A stretch of 64,000 bases of DNA from Arcuatula senhousia (lineage: Eukaryota; Mollusca; Bivalvia; Mytilida; Mytilidae). Shown here in pieces: positions 13,391 to 24,849 of the stretch (positions are counted from its first letter, which is position 1; every line of letters starts with the position of its first letter). The DNA lies in NCBI GenBank assembly GCA_963971305.1, contig OZ020303.1:43016106-43080105 (forward strand). The letters are read 5' to 3'. The notes below the pieces were generated by a model that had not been told where the DNA came from, made no database searches, and saw only the letters and a list, made by a program, of their open reading frames with translations. The translations under genes and the position numbers were made by a program.

Positions 13391-14950
13391 AGACTTAGTT
13401 CGGATAGTAAAACAAGTGAAAAAAAAAGTCTATTCAGAGAGTAAAACAAGTGTCTGAACAAATGGTCAATTCAGAGAGTTCATCAAATACATGTACAAGT
13501 GAACAAATTGTCAAGTCAGGAGTTAATCAAGAGAAAAATTATCTGTTCAGAGTGGTTATCAAGTGATCAAATGGTCAATTCAGAGAGTTAATCAAGACCC
13601 AAAAAAAATGTCTGTTCAGAGAGGTAATGAAAAATTGTCAATTCAGAGAATTAATCAAGAGAAAACTTGTCTGTTCAGAGAGTTTAACAAGTGACAAATT
13701 GTCTGTTCAATGAGTAAAATAATTAAGTGAACAAATTGTCTGTTCAGATAGTAAAACAAGTGACAACTTGTCTGTTCAGAGAGTTAATCAAGTGAACAAA
13801 TTGTCTGTTCAGATAGTAAAACAAGTGACAACTTGTCTGTTCAGAGAGTTAATCAAGTGAACAAATTGTCTGTTCAGAGAATTAATCACGTGAACAAATT
13901 GTCAATTCAGAAAGTTAATCAAGAGAAAAAATGTTTTCAGAGAGTAAAACAAGTGACCAAATTGTCTGTTCAGAGAGTAAAACAAGTGAAAAAACTGTCT
14001 GTTCAGAGAGTTAATCAAGAGAAATTGTCAATTCAGAGAGTAAAACAAGTGACAAATTGTCTGTTCAGAGAGTAAAACAAGTGAAAAACTGTCTGTTCAG
14101 AGAGTAAAACAAGTGAAAAAACTGTCTGTTCAGAGAGTAAAACAAGTGACAAATTGTCAATTCAGAGAGTTAATCAAGTGAACAAATTGTTCAATTCAGA
14201 GAGTTAATCAAGAGAAATTGTCTGTTCAGACAGTAAACAAGTGACAAATTGTCTGTTCAGAGAATTAATCACATGAACAAATTGTCAATTCAGAGCTAAT
14301 CAAGAGAAAAAAATGTTTTCAGAGAGTAAAACAAGTGACAAAATTGTCTGTTCACAGAGTAAAACAAGTGAAAAAACTGTCTGTTCAGAGAGTAAAACAA
14401 GTGAAAAAACTGTCTGTTCAGAGAGTAATACAAGTGACAAATTGTTTGTTCAGAGAGTAAAATAAGTGAAAAAACTGTCTGTTCAGAGAGTAAAACAAGT
14501 GAAAAAACTGTCTGTTCAGACAGTAAAACAAGTGAACAAATTGTCTGTTCAGAGAGTTAGTCAAGTGAACAAATTGTCAATTCAGAGAGTTAATCAAGAG
14601 AAATTGTCTGTTCAGACAGTAAACAAGTGACAAATTGTCTGTTCAGAGAATTAATCACGTGAACAAATTGTCAATTCAGAGAGTTAATCAAGAGAAATTG
14701 TCTGTTCAGAGAGTTAATCAAGAGAAAAATTGTATGTCCAGACAGTAAAACAAGTGACAAATTGTCTGTTCAGAGAGTTAGTCAAGTTAAGAATTGTCTA
14801 TTCAGAAAGGAAATCAAGTGAAAATTGTCTGTTCAGAAAGTAAAACAAGTGAACAAATTGTCAATACAGGTCGTTAAACATATGAAAAATTGTCTTTTCA
14901 GATAGTGAAACAGGTGAACAAGTGAAAAATGGTCATTGTTCAAAGATTTG
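13391..14950. repeat. 1.5-kb minisatellite, about 30-35 bp unit, two alternating variants
   Basis: About 45 degenerate copies. One variant reads TGTCTGTTCAGAGAGTAAAA followed by CAAGTGA. The other reads TCAATTCAGAGAGTTAATCA followed by AGAGAAATTG. The two variants recur in blocks, which suggests higher-order amplification (the stretch around 13835-13925 resembles 14240-14320 and 14570-14690). A short open frame on the + strand (13833-14075) exists only because the unit lacks stops in one frame, and it is broken elsewhere. Confidence 0.9.
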
Positions 14951-15486
14951 GCAAAAAACTTGAAAATTTGAAATATAAAATTGATAGACAGTCACAAAAC
15001 CAAATAGACGATAAAGAAATGTGGAATAAGTGTTCACAACACAATCATTTCTCGAAGAGAGAAATGTCAACTTGGAACTATGATATTTGAATATGTTTAA
15101 ATTAAAGTTACTATCAAATTATAACAATTTCTACCAAAAACACAAAATTTAAAGATTTTACTACTACCTCGTATCAAATACTTCTTCAATTGAAGATCTT
15201 TAAAGTAGACATGGCCAAACATAAAACCATAGACTAAAAATAGGAAGAAATGTTTGAATTGTTGTGACTTACACATGAGCCAAAAAGCCAAAAAAGAACA
15301 AAAAAACTTACTTGTTTGTTTTTAGAAAGCAAGGTACAGATTATCAAAAGAAACAGTATTTTCACTAATAAAGTATCATTCATTTGTTTTGGGTCAAAAA
15401 GAAAGATTCAGTCACAAGTTATCATGGTTATTGTCAATAAATTAAGTTCATTCGAAATAAAAGCTTGTGCTGCACACATAATTATG
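14951..15486. other. Intergenic AT-rich stretch
   Basis: I saw no gene or element. A short segment near 15020-15050 (gtggaataagtg..cacaaca) resembles the inner end of the inverted repeat at 17.5-18.1 kb, so it may be a remnant of that module. Confidence 0.5.
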
Positions 15487-15651
15487 TATGTCCCCCATTA
15501 TAGAAAGGAGACATTGTTTTGGCCTGTCTGTCCAAAACAGTTATTCTACTCGACGCCTCTAAAACTATTCATCAGAACCGTAAAACTTGGTATGTTGGTA
15601 TTTATAGTTAAAGTTAGCAAATGTTGCCACAAAGATTGGAGAACCATTTTT
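15487..15651 (+). mobile_element. 5' end of an eta-family hairpin element, interrupted
   Basis: It begins with a hairpin, TATGTCCCCC / AGGAGACAT arms at 15487-15514. It then has the family-typical TTGTTTTGGCCTGTCTGTCC and a degenerate copy of the module CCTCTAAAACTATTCATCAG. It stops abruptly at 15651, where a delta-family element begins. No matching 3' end was found. Confidence 0.5.
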
Positions 15652-16718
15652 AGCTCACCTGGACCGAAAGTCCATGTGAGCTTTAGCCATCACTTGAGGT
15701 CCCTCGTCGTCGCCTGTTAACAATTTTTCAAAAATCTTCTCTGAAACTACTGAAGAGAATTCAATGAAACGTGGTATGATTGGGGTGTCCTGCACAATAG
15801 TTGTGATTTGATTTTTGATTCGTCAAAAAACATGGCCGCCGTTGCTAAAAATTTACCAGGGGTCACACTACTGTTTTGTTTTGTTTTTTTTTGTTTTTTT
15901 TTGGGGGGGGGGCTAGTAAATCAAAAATTATGAGAGATAGAGAAAATCTGATGCAACCTACCTCCTTCAGCATCAAAAGCTCTCCATTGAGTCGAAGTTG
16001 TCAGATGAATCCTTATAAAGTTTTTGGCCCTTTAAAGGTAAAATGGTGTTTTTCACGTCTTTGGTCTACATAATAAAAGTATTGCTGACAGAGAAAATCT
16101 TTTTTGTTGAACTTTCAACTCATTGATTTGTACAAAAGTCTCCATTGTGTCAAAGATGATAGATGACCTCTGGTAGGGTTTATGGCCCTTTGAAAGTAAA
16201 AAAAGCATGCTTTCCCTATAGAATGAAATCTATTGCAGATGGCTTAAAAGCTGTTGCTTGCTTCAACATTCAGCTCATTGAGCTCTACAAAAGTCTCAAA
16301 AGGGTCGAAGGTGCCAGATGACCCCTGATAGGGGTTTTGGCCCTTTGAAGGTAAAAAATAGCGTTTTAGTCTTTTAGAATGAAAACTGTTGCAGATAGAG
16401 ATAAGCTGTTGATTGATTTAACCTTCTGCCCATTAAGATTTAAAAAAGTTTCCATTGGGTCAAAGATGTCAGATGACCCTTAATATGGGTTATGGCTTTT
16501 TAAAGGTAAAATATAGTTTTTTTTCATGTTTTTGCCATTTAGAATGAAAACAATTGCAGATAAAGAAAGTTTTTGCTTGATTAAACCTTCAGCTTATTAA
16601 GCTTTACAACGGGACAGAGATGTCAAATGACCTCTTCAGGGGTAACAGTTTATATATAGTAGAAACCTTTATAGCTTAATGACCAGGTGAGCGATTCAGG
16701 CTCCTGAGATCCTCTTGT
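15652..16718 (+). mobile_element. Delta-family hairpin-ended element, copy 1
   Basis: The 5' hairpin is AGCTCACCTGGAC / GTCCATGTGAGCT (15652-15682). The 3' end carries CCAGGTGAGC (16683-16692), the inverted copy of the 5' arm, followed by a weak second hairpin (AGGCTCCTGAGATCCT) and CTCTTGTTTT. The interior has a degenerate roughly 170-200 bp tandem unit with CAAAAGTCTCCATTGNGTC and TCAGATGACC. It has no coding capacity. Other copies are at 57327 and 61121. Confidence 0.75.
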
Positions 16719-16826
16719 TTTAATTGTAGATGGGATATTAATGTAAAAGAGAAAAGCTTGCACTGACCAATTAATGGAAATCTAAATATTTGAAAACCAC
16801 ACATTGAAGGAAGCCGTCGATGATCT

Positions 16827-17002
16827 TCAAGACAAAACGTCGAAACAAAAAATGCTTCTGTTTTTGTTTTATCAAATCTACCGGTTTTCCAAGTCTTCTA
16901 CTCCTAGCATGTCTGATGAAGGTTAATCCAGAAAAGCGCTTCACACGCAGTGAAATTTTTCTGTTGTACATTTATCAAAATCATTTCAATATGTGGATCT
17001 TT
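16827..17002 (+). repeat. Direct repeat, left copy of a duplicated module
   Basis: The segment from about 16854 (CTTCTGTTTTTGTTTTATC) to about 17000 recurs at 17258-17402 with a few substitutions. The shared part includes GAAGGTTAATCCAGAAAAGC and CACACGCAGTGAAATTTTTC. It looks like a piece of a dispersed repeat. I could not assign a family. Confidence 0.7.
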
Positions 17003-17257
17003 CTGTCTTTCGTGTCTTTCTGGCACATATTCCATATTCTTTCATTTTTAATATTATTTCAGAGTTTGGCTTTAGTGCCGTGTGGAGGTCGTAGAAAGCT
17101 TCCCCGTGCTTCAGTTGTATGCTCTTATATATTTTCGAGCGCTGGAATACGTGTTGGAAAGGCACAGTTTGCATATTTCTAAAATTTGACAATGTTTGGC
17201 TATTTCTTTAAAATTTGATATATTTATCTGTTTGGTCATTGTTGTAATATTTTGGCT

Positions 17258-17402
17258 TCTGTTTTTGTTTTATCAAATCTACTGGTTTTCCAAGTTTTCT
17301 ACTCCTAGCGTGTCTGATGAAGGTTAATCCGGAAAAGCGCTTCACACGCAGTGAAATTTTTCTGTTGTACATTTATCAAAATCATTTCAATGTGTGGATC
17401 GT
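17258..17402 (+). repeat. Direct repeat, right copy of a duplicated module
   Basis: Over 90% similar by eye to 16854-17000. A second shared segment, CTGGCACATATTCCATATTC, lies 3' of the left copy (17029) and again at 17602, so the whole 16.85-17.65 kb region is a shuffled duplication. Confidence 0.7.
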
Positions 17403-17460
17403 GTCTTGAAACTTTTTTATTGGATCGTGTTTTGAAACTTTTGTATTGTATTATAAGTCT

Positions 17461-18107
17461 TGGGCCAATGCAGGACGGTAAGCAGTGACCTATGGTCATG
17501 TTGAAGACTGCTTGCTGTTTTCCGTTGTGATTTTTTGAATTGCTGTTTGTTTATGTTTGTTGTGTCGCGTACACTTATTCTACATCTCAATATCGTCTAT
17601 TTCTGGCACATATTCCATATTCTTTCATCTTTAATATTTATGTGTAGGGATGCCCCCGGCACCCAAACTGTAAAGAGATGTGCCGAAAATCGGACTTTAA
17701 CATTGCATTCAATAGAGCAAAAAGGTAATTTGCTGAAACTCTCCAAATATGGCTGTAGAATTCAGTATGCAAACACGAGAGACTTGGTGATGAAAAATTC
17801 TGGGCACATGTTTTGACTAGAGTATAAATTCTCTTGAATAGCCTTCATCTGTATAAATATCGATATAAATGAAAACGGAGCACAGAAACTGCTTTGGTCA
17901 TGCAAGATTACAGAATTTAAAAACTATGGTAGATCAATGGGTCTCTAAACGTTCAATGAAGAGTAAATAGAAAGTAATGAGATGTGGAATAAGTGTACGC
18001 GACACAGTTCACATAACAAGCGGTATTTTCAAAAACCACAATGGACAACCGTCGGCATCCTTCAACAAGACCAGTAGGCGCTGCTCGCCGTTCTGCAGTT
18101 GGCCCAT
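17461..18107. mobile_element. Foldback module with about 125-bp imperfect inverted repeats
   Basis: 17461-17590 (from GGGCCAATGCAGGACGG to CACTTATTCTACATCTC) pairs with the reverse complement of 17979-18107 (GAGATGTGGAATAAGTGTAC to TTCTGCAGTTGGCCC). Identity is roughly 75%. The arms enclose about 390 bp without an evident gene. This could be a MITE-like element or two opposed copies of one dispersed repeat. I saw no target duplication. Confidence 0.6.
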
Positions 18108-20326
18108 GATCTAAATAAAATGTGCATAATTCAAATCCAGTCCTGAAATAATCACAAATAGACCCCTTCTGAAACAAGGAACAGAAAACATAAAAAAGAC
18201 AAGCCCAAACAAATCAAAAATCGTCTTAATTTTGTACAGAACACATTTTTTCTCCAAAATATATTGAGTCTTTGAAATTGTTGGACAAACAAGGTTTTTA
18301 ACAGATGGTTACTTAGTGCTTCTTGCTCAAGAAAGGTTATTGAGTACAAACAATGGATTTCTACCTTTAAGATAAGTACAAATATCGAAAACTAATGCAT
18401 AAACTCCTAAACGTGCAGTTTTAACGGGTGAGTTTTGTCGTCGCTTACTCAATAGCGGCCCAAATTTCCTAACAATCCATGAATCATGAAAATTAGCAAT
18501 TTTAAGTATTTTAATTAATAAAAGAAAAATGCGCAAAAATGTTTCATAATCTTATCATTTTTTTAAAAATAAAATCCATTTTTGATGCTGTTATATCATA
18601 ACCTTACTCATTCAAGGTTGAGTCGTACGTTTTTCTGTTCTATTTCAGTTGACGTGTATTTCGTTCAGGTTTTGTGTCTGTAAATTGATTCTTGGAATTT
18701 TTCCCCTTCTACTACTTAGAATTGCATTGATTTTATTACATTTAATTTCGGAAAAAAAATTGGAGCCTGGATTTACTTGCGCGCATTTTTTATATTTCTT
18801 AATTTAACAAATTTTTCAGCCCAGAACAGCATCCTGCCTTTAATTTTATTTCAAAACACTGTCCAACACTTTTATCTCCTGATTTTTGGCATACTGCCTT
18901 TTTATTTAAAATTTCACCATAAACCCCCCTCCCAAATAAAAATCAAATGGTCGCTCCCTTTATAGAGGGTATTAAAAATTGAAACCATGTATGTTAATAG
19001 CATTGTCGATTAACCATCGCTACATCAAAATTTAAGGAACCTCTGTCCCTATCAAAATTTATATTATTTTGAAAATTTTCAAAATTCCTTTTGGAGTCTT
19101 TTATGCCAAAATTATCAGCATGCTTTGATTCAGAGAAAAAAGGCTCGCGATCGACTAGATATATGTATTAGCATAGTTTGATAAAAGAATTGCTATATCA
19201 TATTATATAGACATGTATATTTGAATAACACCCAATATAGAGATTTTAGTACTATAAAATCTTACAAAAGTGAACATGAACTTTCCAATAGGATCTTATA
19301 CAATTGTAGAATCTTTTCTAAATTCTGGGTGGTTTAGTTTATTTTACTGTTGATCACCGTTAAACATTTACTTATGCAAATAAATATATCAAAAGAAAGA
19401 TCAAAAAGTAAAGACAAAAAATCACTTTTTATTCCTTCACCTGTAAAATTTGTAATAATCTAAACTATTGATATGATTATTTTAACAAGTATATTAGAAA
19501 ATAGTCTAAGCTAAACCTGTCACATTCGCTGGCAGGCACTTTGAATGGGATCACACATCAGACGTCTTATTTTATTAGAAAACAATTACGGTTAGGTCTA
19601 CAGACACGGCGATACGTATCAATAGTATGTGTGTGGTCTCCTTCATTGATGAACTAATAAAGGTTGTGTCTTGTTCTTTTATGACATGTCTGATTATGCT
19701 GATTGACCCGTGCATAGAAAACACACACGAAGTTGCAACCATAATAATCCAGAAGACTTGTCGGGAACTAATAATGCACTTATTGCTTGTAGCTCTAACG
19801 ATGTCACAATAAACTTGGAACAAGTATATTCGCTCTTTTTTTTTCCTTCATCATGCTTACAACAGGATATTGAATATAGCTTGTTTAAACTTATCTATCT
19901 ATACAGGCTTATGCGAGTCCATCTATAGATTGCAGTTTGTGAGTGTGGTTCTTTTTTTGCGGCGGATCCCCGTGGAGCGTACTTTTATGTGCATTTCACG
20001 GTGGTGTATTTGGTATACAAGGGACAAGATTTTTCTATCCTTCCGAAGGACTAGCATCTTTGATATTGCTAAAGAACGATTTATCCTTTATCGGGAAGCT
20101 GACAAGTTCTTTGCAATGTACCCAGAATGTATATAGGCGAAATACCACACATATTTGTACATTTACTTCACATCCTTGGTAGCGATGGTTTCGGAGATTT
20201 ATTTAGAAGCTTAACTCACAAAATGATATATTCTACTAGTATTTGTTAGAAAACGTATATAGTTCAAGTAAAGTTATAAGCTATAATAAATTGAGTTGCG
20301 TTTCTGATCGCTGTTCGGTTAGTTTT
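18108..20326. other. Intergenic sequence, no supported feature
   Basis: AT-rich, with short overlapping open frames on both strands around 19575-20182. None shows a conserved domain or a plausible splice context. Confidence 0.6.
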
Positions 20327-21913
20327 TAGTCCCCTACCGGCGAAAGTCGAAGGGGACTATAGGTTTGCGCTCTGTCCGTCCCTCTGTCTGTCCGTCTGTC
20401 ACCCCTCAGTTTTCTGCACTTTTTTTTTCTAAACGCTTATAACCAAAGAACTGATTTTTGGTTTGTGAGTTAATCATGATGAGTTACAGATCAAATATGA
20501 GTTTCATGCCGGTCCACAAACTTTTACGGGAGTTATGGCCCTATGAACGTTGAAATTTCAGTTTTCCCCACTTTTTTTCTTAACGCTTATAGATAATGAA
20601 CTGATTTTTTGATATGTGAGTTACTAGTAACCATGATGAGTTACAAATTAGGTTTGAGTTTCGTGCCGGTCCACAAATTTTGAAGGGAGTTATGGCCCTT
20701 TGTACGTTAAAATTAACTGAAATTTCAGTTTTCAGCATTTTTTTCTAAACGCTTGAAGTTTAATGAAAAATAATGTTTTTTTGGTATGTGGGGTTCCAGT
20801 TTCATGCCGGTCCACAAATTTTTACAGGAGTTATGGCCCTTTGAAATTTGAAAATCCACTGAAATTTTATTTCCTGCACTTTTTTTTATTATTCCTTGTA
20901 GAATAGATACTGAACTGACCAAGTTTAAGTTTTCATTTGTGTGACAATTTTTTACCACAGGCGTTTGGGTTCAGGATTTTTTTTATTCATAACGTGTATA
21001 TAAAAATTTTCATACTCGTCTATATACTATTTCCACAAGGCAAGAATGTTTGACAGTTCTAAAAATAGAACCTTGGGAAATCTACGTATTTCTTATAGAA
21101 GTTGTTTTCCATCGAAATGAAATTGGCAATTGTCTGATTCCTTTTAGTTTTCTCTCTCTTATGGGCTCAAAATTATAGTGTATCAATGTGTAATAACGTC
21201 AAATCTAGTCTTTTTTCTTCCGAACCGGACTCAAAGTATCACCAGGGACGGAAGTAGATAGGGAAACAATATTCCGCCAAATAAAAAGACTTCCGAGTGA
21301 CGCTACAGTTAGGTAAAATCTAGGTGAGTTCGAACAAAATCTTTTGGCGGAAAATTATGGTCACAATTTTATTTGAATTATTTTTTACTACGGAGATAGT
21401 AGCATAAACGCACATTTTATATTAGGACCTGGTATGTGTACCATAGTTTTACAAGAAGACGTTCCAGGATAAAATATATGTGGTTATTTCAAATTCAATG
21501 ATAAAATTGGTAAAAGGGGCGGAAAATTGTCTCCCTTATCTACTTCCGTCCCTGGTGGTTTTATGGCTCACTTCGAAGGAAAAAAGGTTAGATTTAAAGT
21601 CATTGCGCATTGTTACAGGATATATATGTGATTTAGTGCGATATAAAACTGAAAGGATTAAGAAAATCACCAATGTTTTACACAACACCTTTAATTCTAT
21701 GAGAAAATAGGGGGGTTTTCCATGGGTAAATTTTGTTCTATTTTTAGAACTGTCAAACATTCTTGCCTTGTGGAAATAGTATATAGACGAGTATGAAAAT
21801 TTTTATATACACGTTATGAATAAAAAAAAATCCTGAACCCAAACGCCTGTGTTTTTTACTAGTGGTTGAAATATAAGGCCGGAAGGGGATTATGTATTGT
21901 TTTGCAATACCCT
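20327..21913 (+). mobile_element. Zeta-family hairpin-ended element, split by a nested foldback transposon
   Basis: The 5' hairpin is TAGTCCCCTACCGGCG / CGAAGGGGACTA (20327-20359), followed by a GTCCGTCC/GTCTGTC run. Internal units of about 130-200 bp share TCATGCCGGTCCACAAA and GGGAGTTATGGCCCTTTG at about 20500, 20660 and 20810. The 3' arm GGCCGGAAGGGGATTA and second hairpin GTATTGTTTTGCAATAC (21894-21910) lie beyond the insertion at 20956-21851. Joining the flanks gives one complete element of about 680 bp. Confidence 0.7.
20956..21851. mobile_element. hAT-like non-autonomous foldback transposon with 116-bp terminal inverted repeats
   Basis: The left arm 20956-21071 starts CACAGGCGTTTGGGTTCAGG. 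The right arm 21735-21851 is its reverse complement, differing by a single-base length change in a homopolymer. A perfect 8-bp target duplication TTTTTTAC lies at 20948-20955 and 21852-21859. Inverted homology continues weakly inwards and becomes strong again around ACCAGGGACGGAAGTAGATA (left, about 21240) and its complement (about 21535). No transposase frame is present. The 8-bp duplication and CA..TG ends fit hAT best. Merlin-type is a weaker alternative. Confidence 0.85.
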
Positions 21914-21939
21914 CAGAATGCTTGTTGGGGATTAAATTG

Positions 21940-22360
21940 CCGATTGCATTGTGTTGTCTATTTCATCGTATTGCTTAATTTTTGGATAAGCTTATTTTCC
22001 TTTTTCCTTTCTGACTTTCAGTTGACATTCTTATTGGCACCTTTCTGGTTCTTTATACATTGTACTATGAAATATTGAAGTTCAAGTATGTAAATTGCAT
22101 TGCATTGTGTTGTCTGCTTCATTTTTCCTAGTCTTATTTCATTTTTCTTTTCCCTTTCTGACTTTCTAATTTGGCACCGCTCTGTTTCTTTACACTATGC
22201 AATATTGAAGTTCAAGTATATGTAAATTGCACTGAATTGTGTTGTCTGTTTCTCATTGTATTGCTTAATTTTTGGATAGGCTTATTCCCCCCTTTCTGAC
22301 TTTCATTTGACATTCAAATTGGTACGTCTCTGATTTTTTATAATGAAGTGCAACTAGTAT
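21940..22360 (+). repeat. Three tandem copies of a roughly 150-bp unit
   Basis: Units start at about 21940, 22095 and 22215, each with GCATTGTGTTGTCT or GAATTGTGTTGTCT, then CCTTTCTGACTTTC and TATTGAAGTTCAAGTAT. They lie directly 3' of the zeta element and may be flanking older repeat DNA. Confidence 0.65.
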
Positions 22361-22887
22361 GTAAAACCATAGACCCGTATATGTTAACAGTGGCTTTACA
22401 CAAAAGAAGAAAGAGATAGCTTGTTAAGTATCTGGCAACTGATATATTTTGTGAGATCTATAAAAACTAGAAAATGTGTCAGGGTAAAGTTTTATGTCCG
22501 GTCGGGCAATAAAAAGTAAAAAAGCTTATATATAACAGAACAGAATATTTTTTTTTACAAATCTATGAAGCTGCAAACTGAAGAGTTAGAAAGGCAAAAA
22601 GTATTAAAGCACCGCATTGTCAACTTTAAAACAATTATAGTATGCAGTTTTGTAATAAGACAACAACCCCTTTTAATGATGGCAAATAGAATAAACGGGA
22701 AAAAAATAATGAACAGTAAATAAAAAAGAAGAAGGTAATTATTGTAAAAGACTGTAAAAGATAGTTCCTGAGAATTTGGAAATTTCCTTTAAAATATCAA
22801 AAAAACTGTCCATAAAAAATTATGTTAATTTACATGAGTAAGTAAAGTGTTCAAGTGTACATGTAGAAAAATGCATTGAATTTCCTT

Positions 22888-23025
<138 letters not shown>

Positions 23026-23563
23026 AGACACAGTATAAACTTTTATCTTATCTAATCACGGTTTGAATATGATATTCAATTTTACACACAAGTCTTGCAC
23101 GGTGTGTGATCAAGATGGTACGATTATTATGGGACGAATTAGAAAGACTGTAAACTCGGCCCATACTGGTTCCCAAAATCGACTTGTTGACTACAAGGGC
23201 CAGTAGAAAAAAGCCGGCTGCACATGAAAAACTTTTTCAGAGTAACATCTTTGTTCCTAAAGCAGAAAGGAATACGCAAAATAACAAACAACTGTTACTT
23301 TTCAACATCATCTAGTAGATCATTAAATTTTCAGGTGAATTGAATTACAAACTGAACCTTTTCATCAGCCAGGGATACTTAGATATAAAAATGTCATGCT
23401 TACTTTAATCATTATTTACAAATATGAAACAAATAATAATCGTTATGGTTGTTAAAAAGAAAACAATATATAGGATATGCATGGACTTGATTTCATGTCT
23501 TTTCAACGCCCCCTTTCCATAACATAAGTTACACGTTACACATGACATAAGTCATTGTTTTTT
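23026..23563. other. Intergenic sequence, no supported feature
   Basis: I see no open frame or repeat. The 3' terminus of the retrotransposon lies at its right edge. Confidence 0.6.
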
Positions 23564-24849
23564 TACCATAGGATACCATAGGATCATTAATGGACGCTGG
23601 CTGCTTCTGCTGCCACTATATCCATATCTTCGTTATTCTCTACTTGAATATTTGACTTCACGTGACTTCTGGTGTGGATGTTGTCAATGTCCATTGTGAA
23701 GTCAAATTTGCATTCTTGTGTTTCCCAATACTTGTCTAGGGCTTTTTCAAAGTCAAGGACTTTTTTACAGTTTACAACTTTTTCAGGAAGGCTATTCCAA
23801 GTGTCCACTACTCTCTGGGTAAAGCTGAACTTTCTTGTGTTCAGTTTGGATCTCTCCTTTAATATCTTCTTATTGTGGCCTCTTGTAGTGGTTTCTGGCA
23901 TAGATGGAAAGAACCCTTCTGTGACCTCCATATCATATATACCAGACATGATCTTGAATGTCTCTATCATGTCCCCCCTGATCCTTCTATATTTTAATGT
24001 TGGCATTTTAAGCTTTTGAAGCCTTTCTTTGTATGGGAGGTCTTTAAGCGAAGGTATTTGTTTTGTTGCCCTTTTTTGTACATTTTCGACTTTTTCTATG
24101 TCGGCAACTTTAAAGGGTGACCAGACCGATTCAGCATATTCAAGGTGTGGTCTCACTAGTGCTTGAAATAGGTATCTGAAGCTGCACTGATCAAGATGGG
24201 TGTATGTTCTTCTTATAAGGCCCATTATGCTGTTGGCTTTATTTACCTGATTTTGTATATGTGTTGTAAAGGACAGATGTTCATCTACTGTTACGCCAAT
24301 GTCCTTCTCCCCCTCTGATTTTTCCAGGTAAACTTTATCTCTTTTGTCACTGTATAAATGATAGCTTTTTTTCCTGCAATTTGGTTTATTCTTACTTGAT
24401 ATGGTGACTAGCTTGCATTTATTTGGGTGAAATTTTAAGAGCCATTTATCCGACCAATCTTGTAGTCTGTCAAGGTCTGTCTGGAGTTTGATTTCGTCAT
24501 CTTCGTTTCTGATTTCTTTGTAAATTTTTGTGTCATCAGCAAAGAGGTATGTTGTGGAATCTACACATTCTGGCATGTCGTTAATGTAAATCACAAAGAG
24601 AATTGGACCCAGAACGCTGCCTTGGGGGATGCCACTTGTTACTCTATGCCTTTTTGACTCTACTCCGTTGACCGACACCCTTTGGGTCCTCCCTTCTAGG
24701 AAGTCCTCTACCCATCTGATCAGGGAGCTGTTAAGTTTATATCTCTTCATTTTTGAAATGAGTCTTCTATGTGGGACCTTATCAAAAGCCTTCATGAAGT
24801 CCATGTATATGGCGTCAATTGTGCCACCCTCGTCCAGCATCTTTGAGGT
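23564..24849 (-). mobile_element. 5'-truncated CR1/jockey-type non-LTR retrotransposon
   Basis: On the minus strand a single reverse-transcriptase frame ends with TAA at 23587. It is followed about 6 nt later by two tandem copies of ATCCTATGGT, a short-repeat tail as seen in CR1/L2-type elements, with no poly-A. The 5' end breaks near 24846, where coding similarity (KMLDEGG) gives way to unrelated sequence with a stop about 60 nt upstream. Dead-on-arrival 5' truncation is the simplest reading. Confidence 0.8.
23587..24840 (-). CDS. Reverse transcriptase, C-terminal part of a non-LTR retrotransposon pol
   Basis: 417 residues counted from the first Met; the frame is open a little further upstream but non-homologous. 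Motifs in order are AIYMDFMKAFDKVPHRRL (the aspartate motif A of the palm), then TSGIPQGSVLGPILFVIYIN (motif B) and YLFADDTKIY (catalytic FADD, motif C). After these come a thumb, a conserved C-terminal region with LVRPHLEYAESVWSP and VQKRATKQIPSL, and VVDTWNSLPEKVVN near the end. The endonuclease and N-terminal RT motifs are absent. The retained frame is uninterrupted, so the copy is fairly young. The upstream part of any full element is not in this window. Confidence 0.9.
   Translation of the reverse strand: MLDEGGTIDAIYMDFMKAFDKVPHRRLISKMKRYKLNSSLIRWVEDFLEGRTQRVSVNGVESKRHRVTSGIPQGSVLGPILFVIYINDMPECVDSTTYLFADDTKIYKEIRNEDDEIKLQTDLDRLQDWSDKWLLKFHPNKCKLVTISSKNKPNCRKKSYHLYSDKRDKVYLEKSEGEKDIGVTVDEHLSFTTHIQNQVNKANSIMGLIRRTYTHLDQCSFRYLFQALVRPHLEYAESVWSPFKVADIEKVENVQKRATKQIPSLKDLPYKERLQKLKMPTLKYRRIRGDMIETFKIMSGIYDMEVTEGFFPSMPETTTRGHNKKILKERSKLNTRKFSFTQRVVDTWNSLPEKVVNCKKVLDFEKALDKYWETQECKFDFTMDIDNIHTRSHVKSNIQVENNEDMDIVAAEAASVH

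Noticed and set aside
13833..14075. 80-codon open frame with repeated SVQRVNQV
   Set aside because: A by-product of the minisatellite. It is interrupted in neighbouring units and has no gene context.
17953..18349. Minus-strand open frames around 18 kb (one containing HGPTAERRAAPTGLVEG)
   Set aside because: The first coincides with the right arm of the foldback repeat and has no recognisable domain. The left arm does not conserve it convincingly.
19575..20182. Overlapping short open frames on both strands as a small gene
   Set aside because: No domain, codon pattern or splice signals. Open frames occur on both strands at once, so chance is likely.
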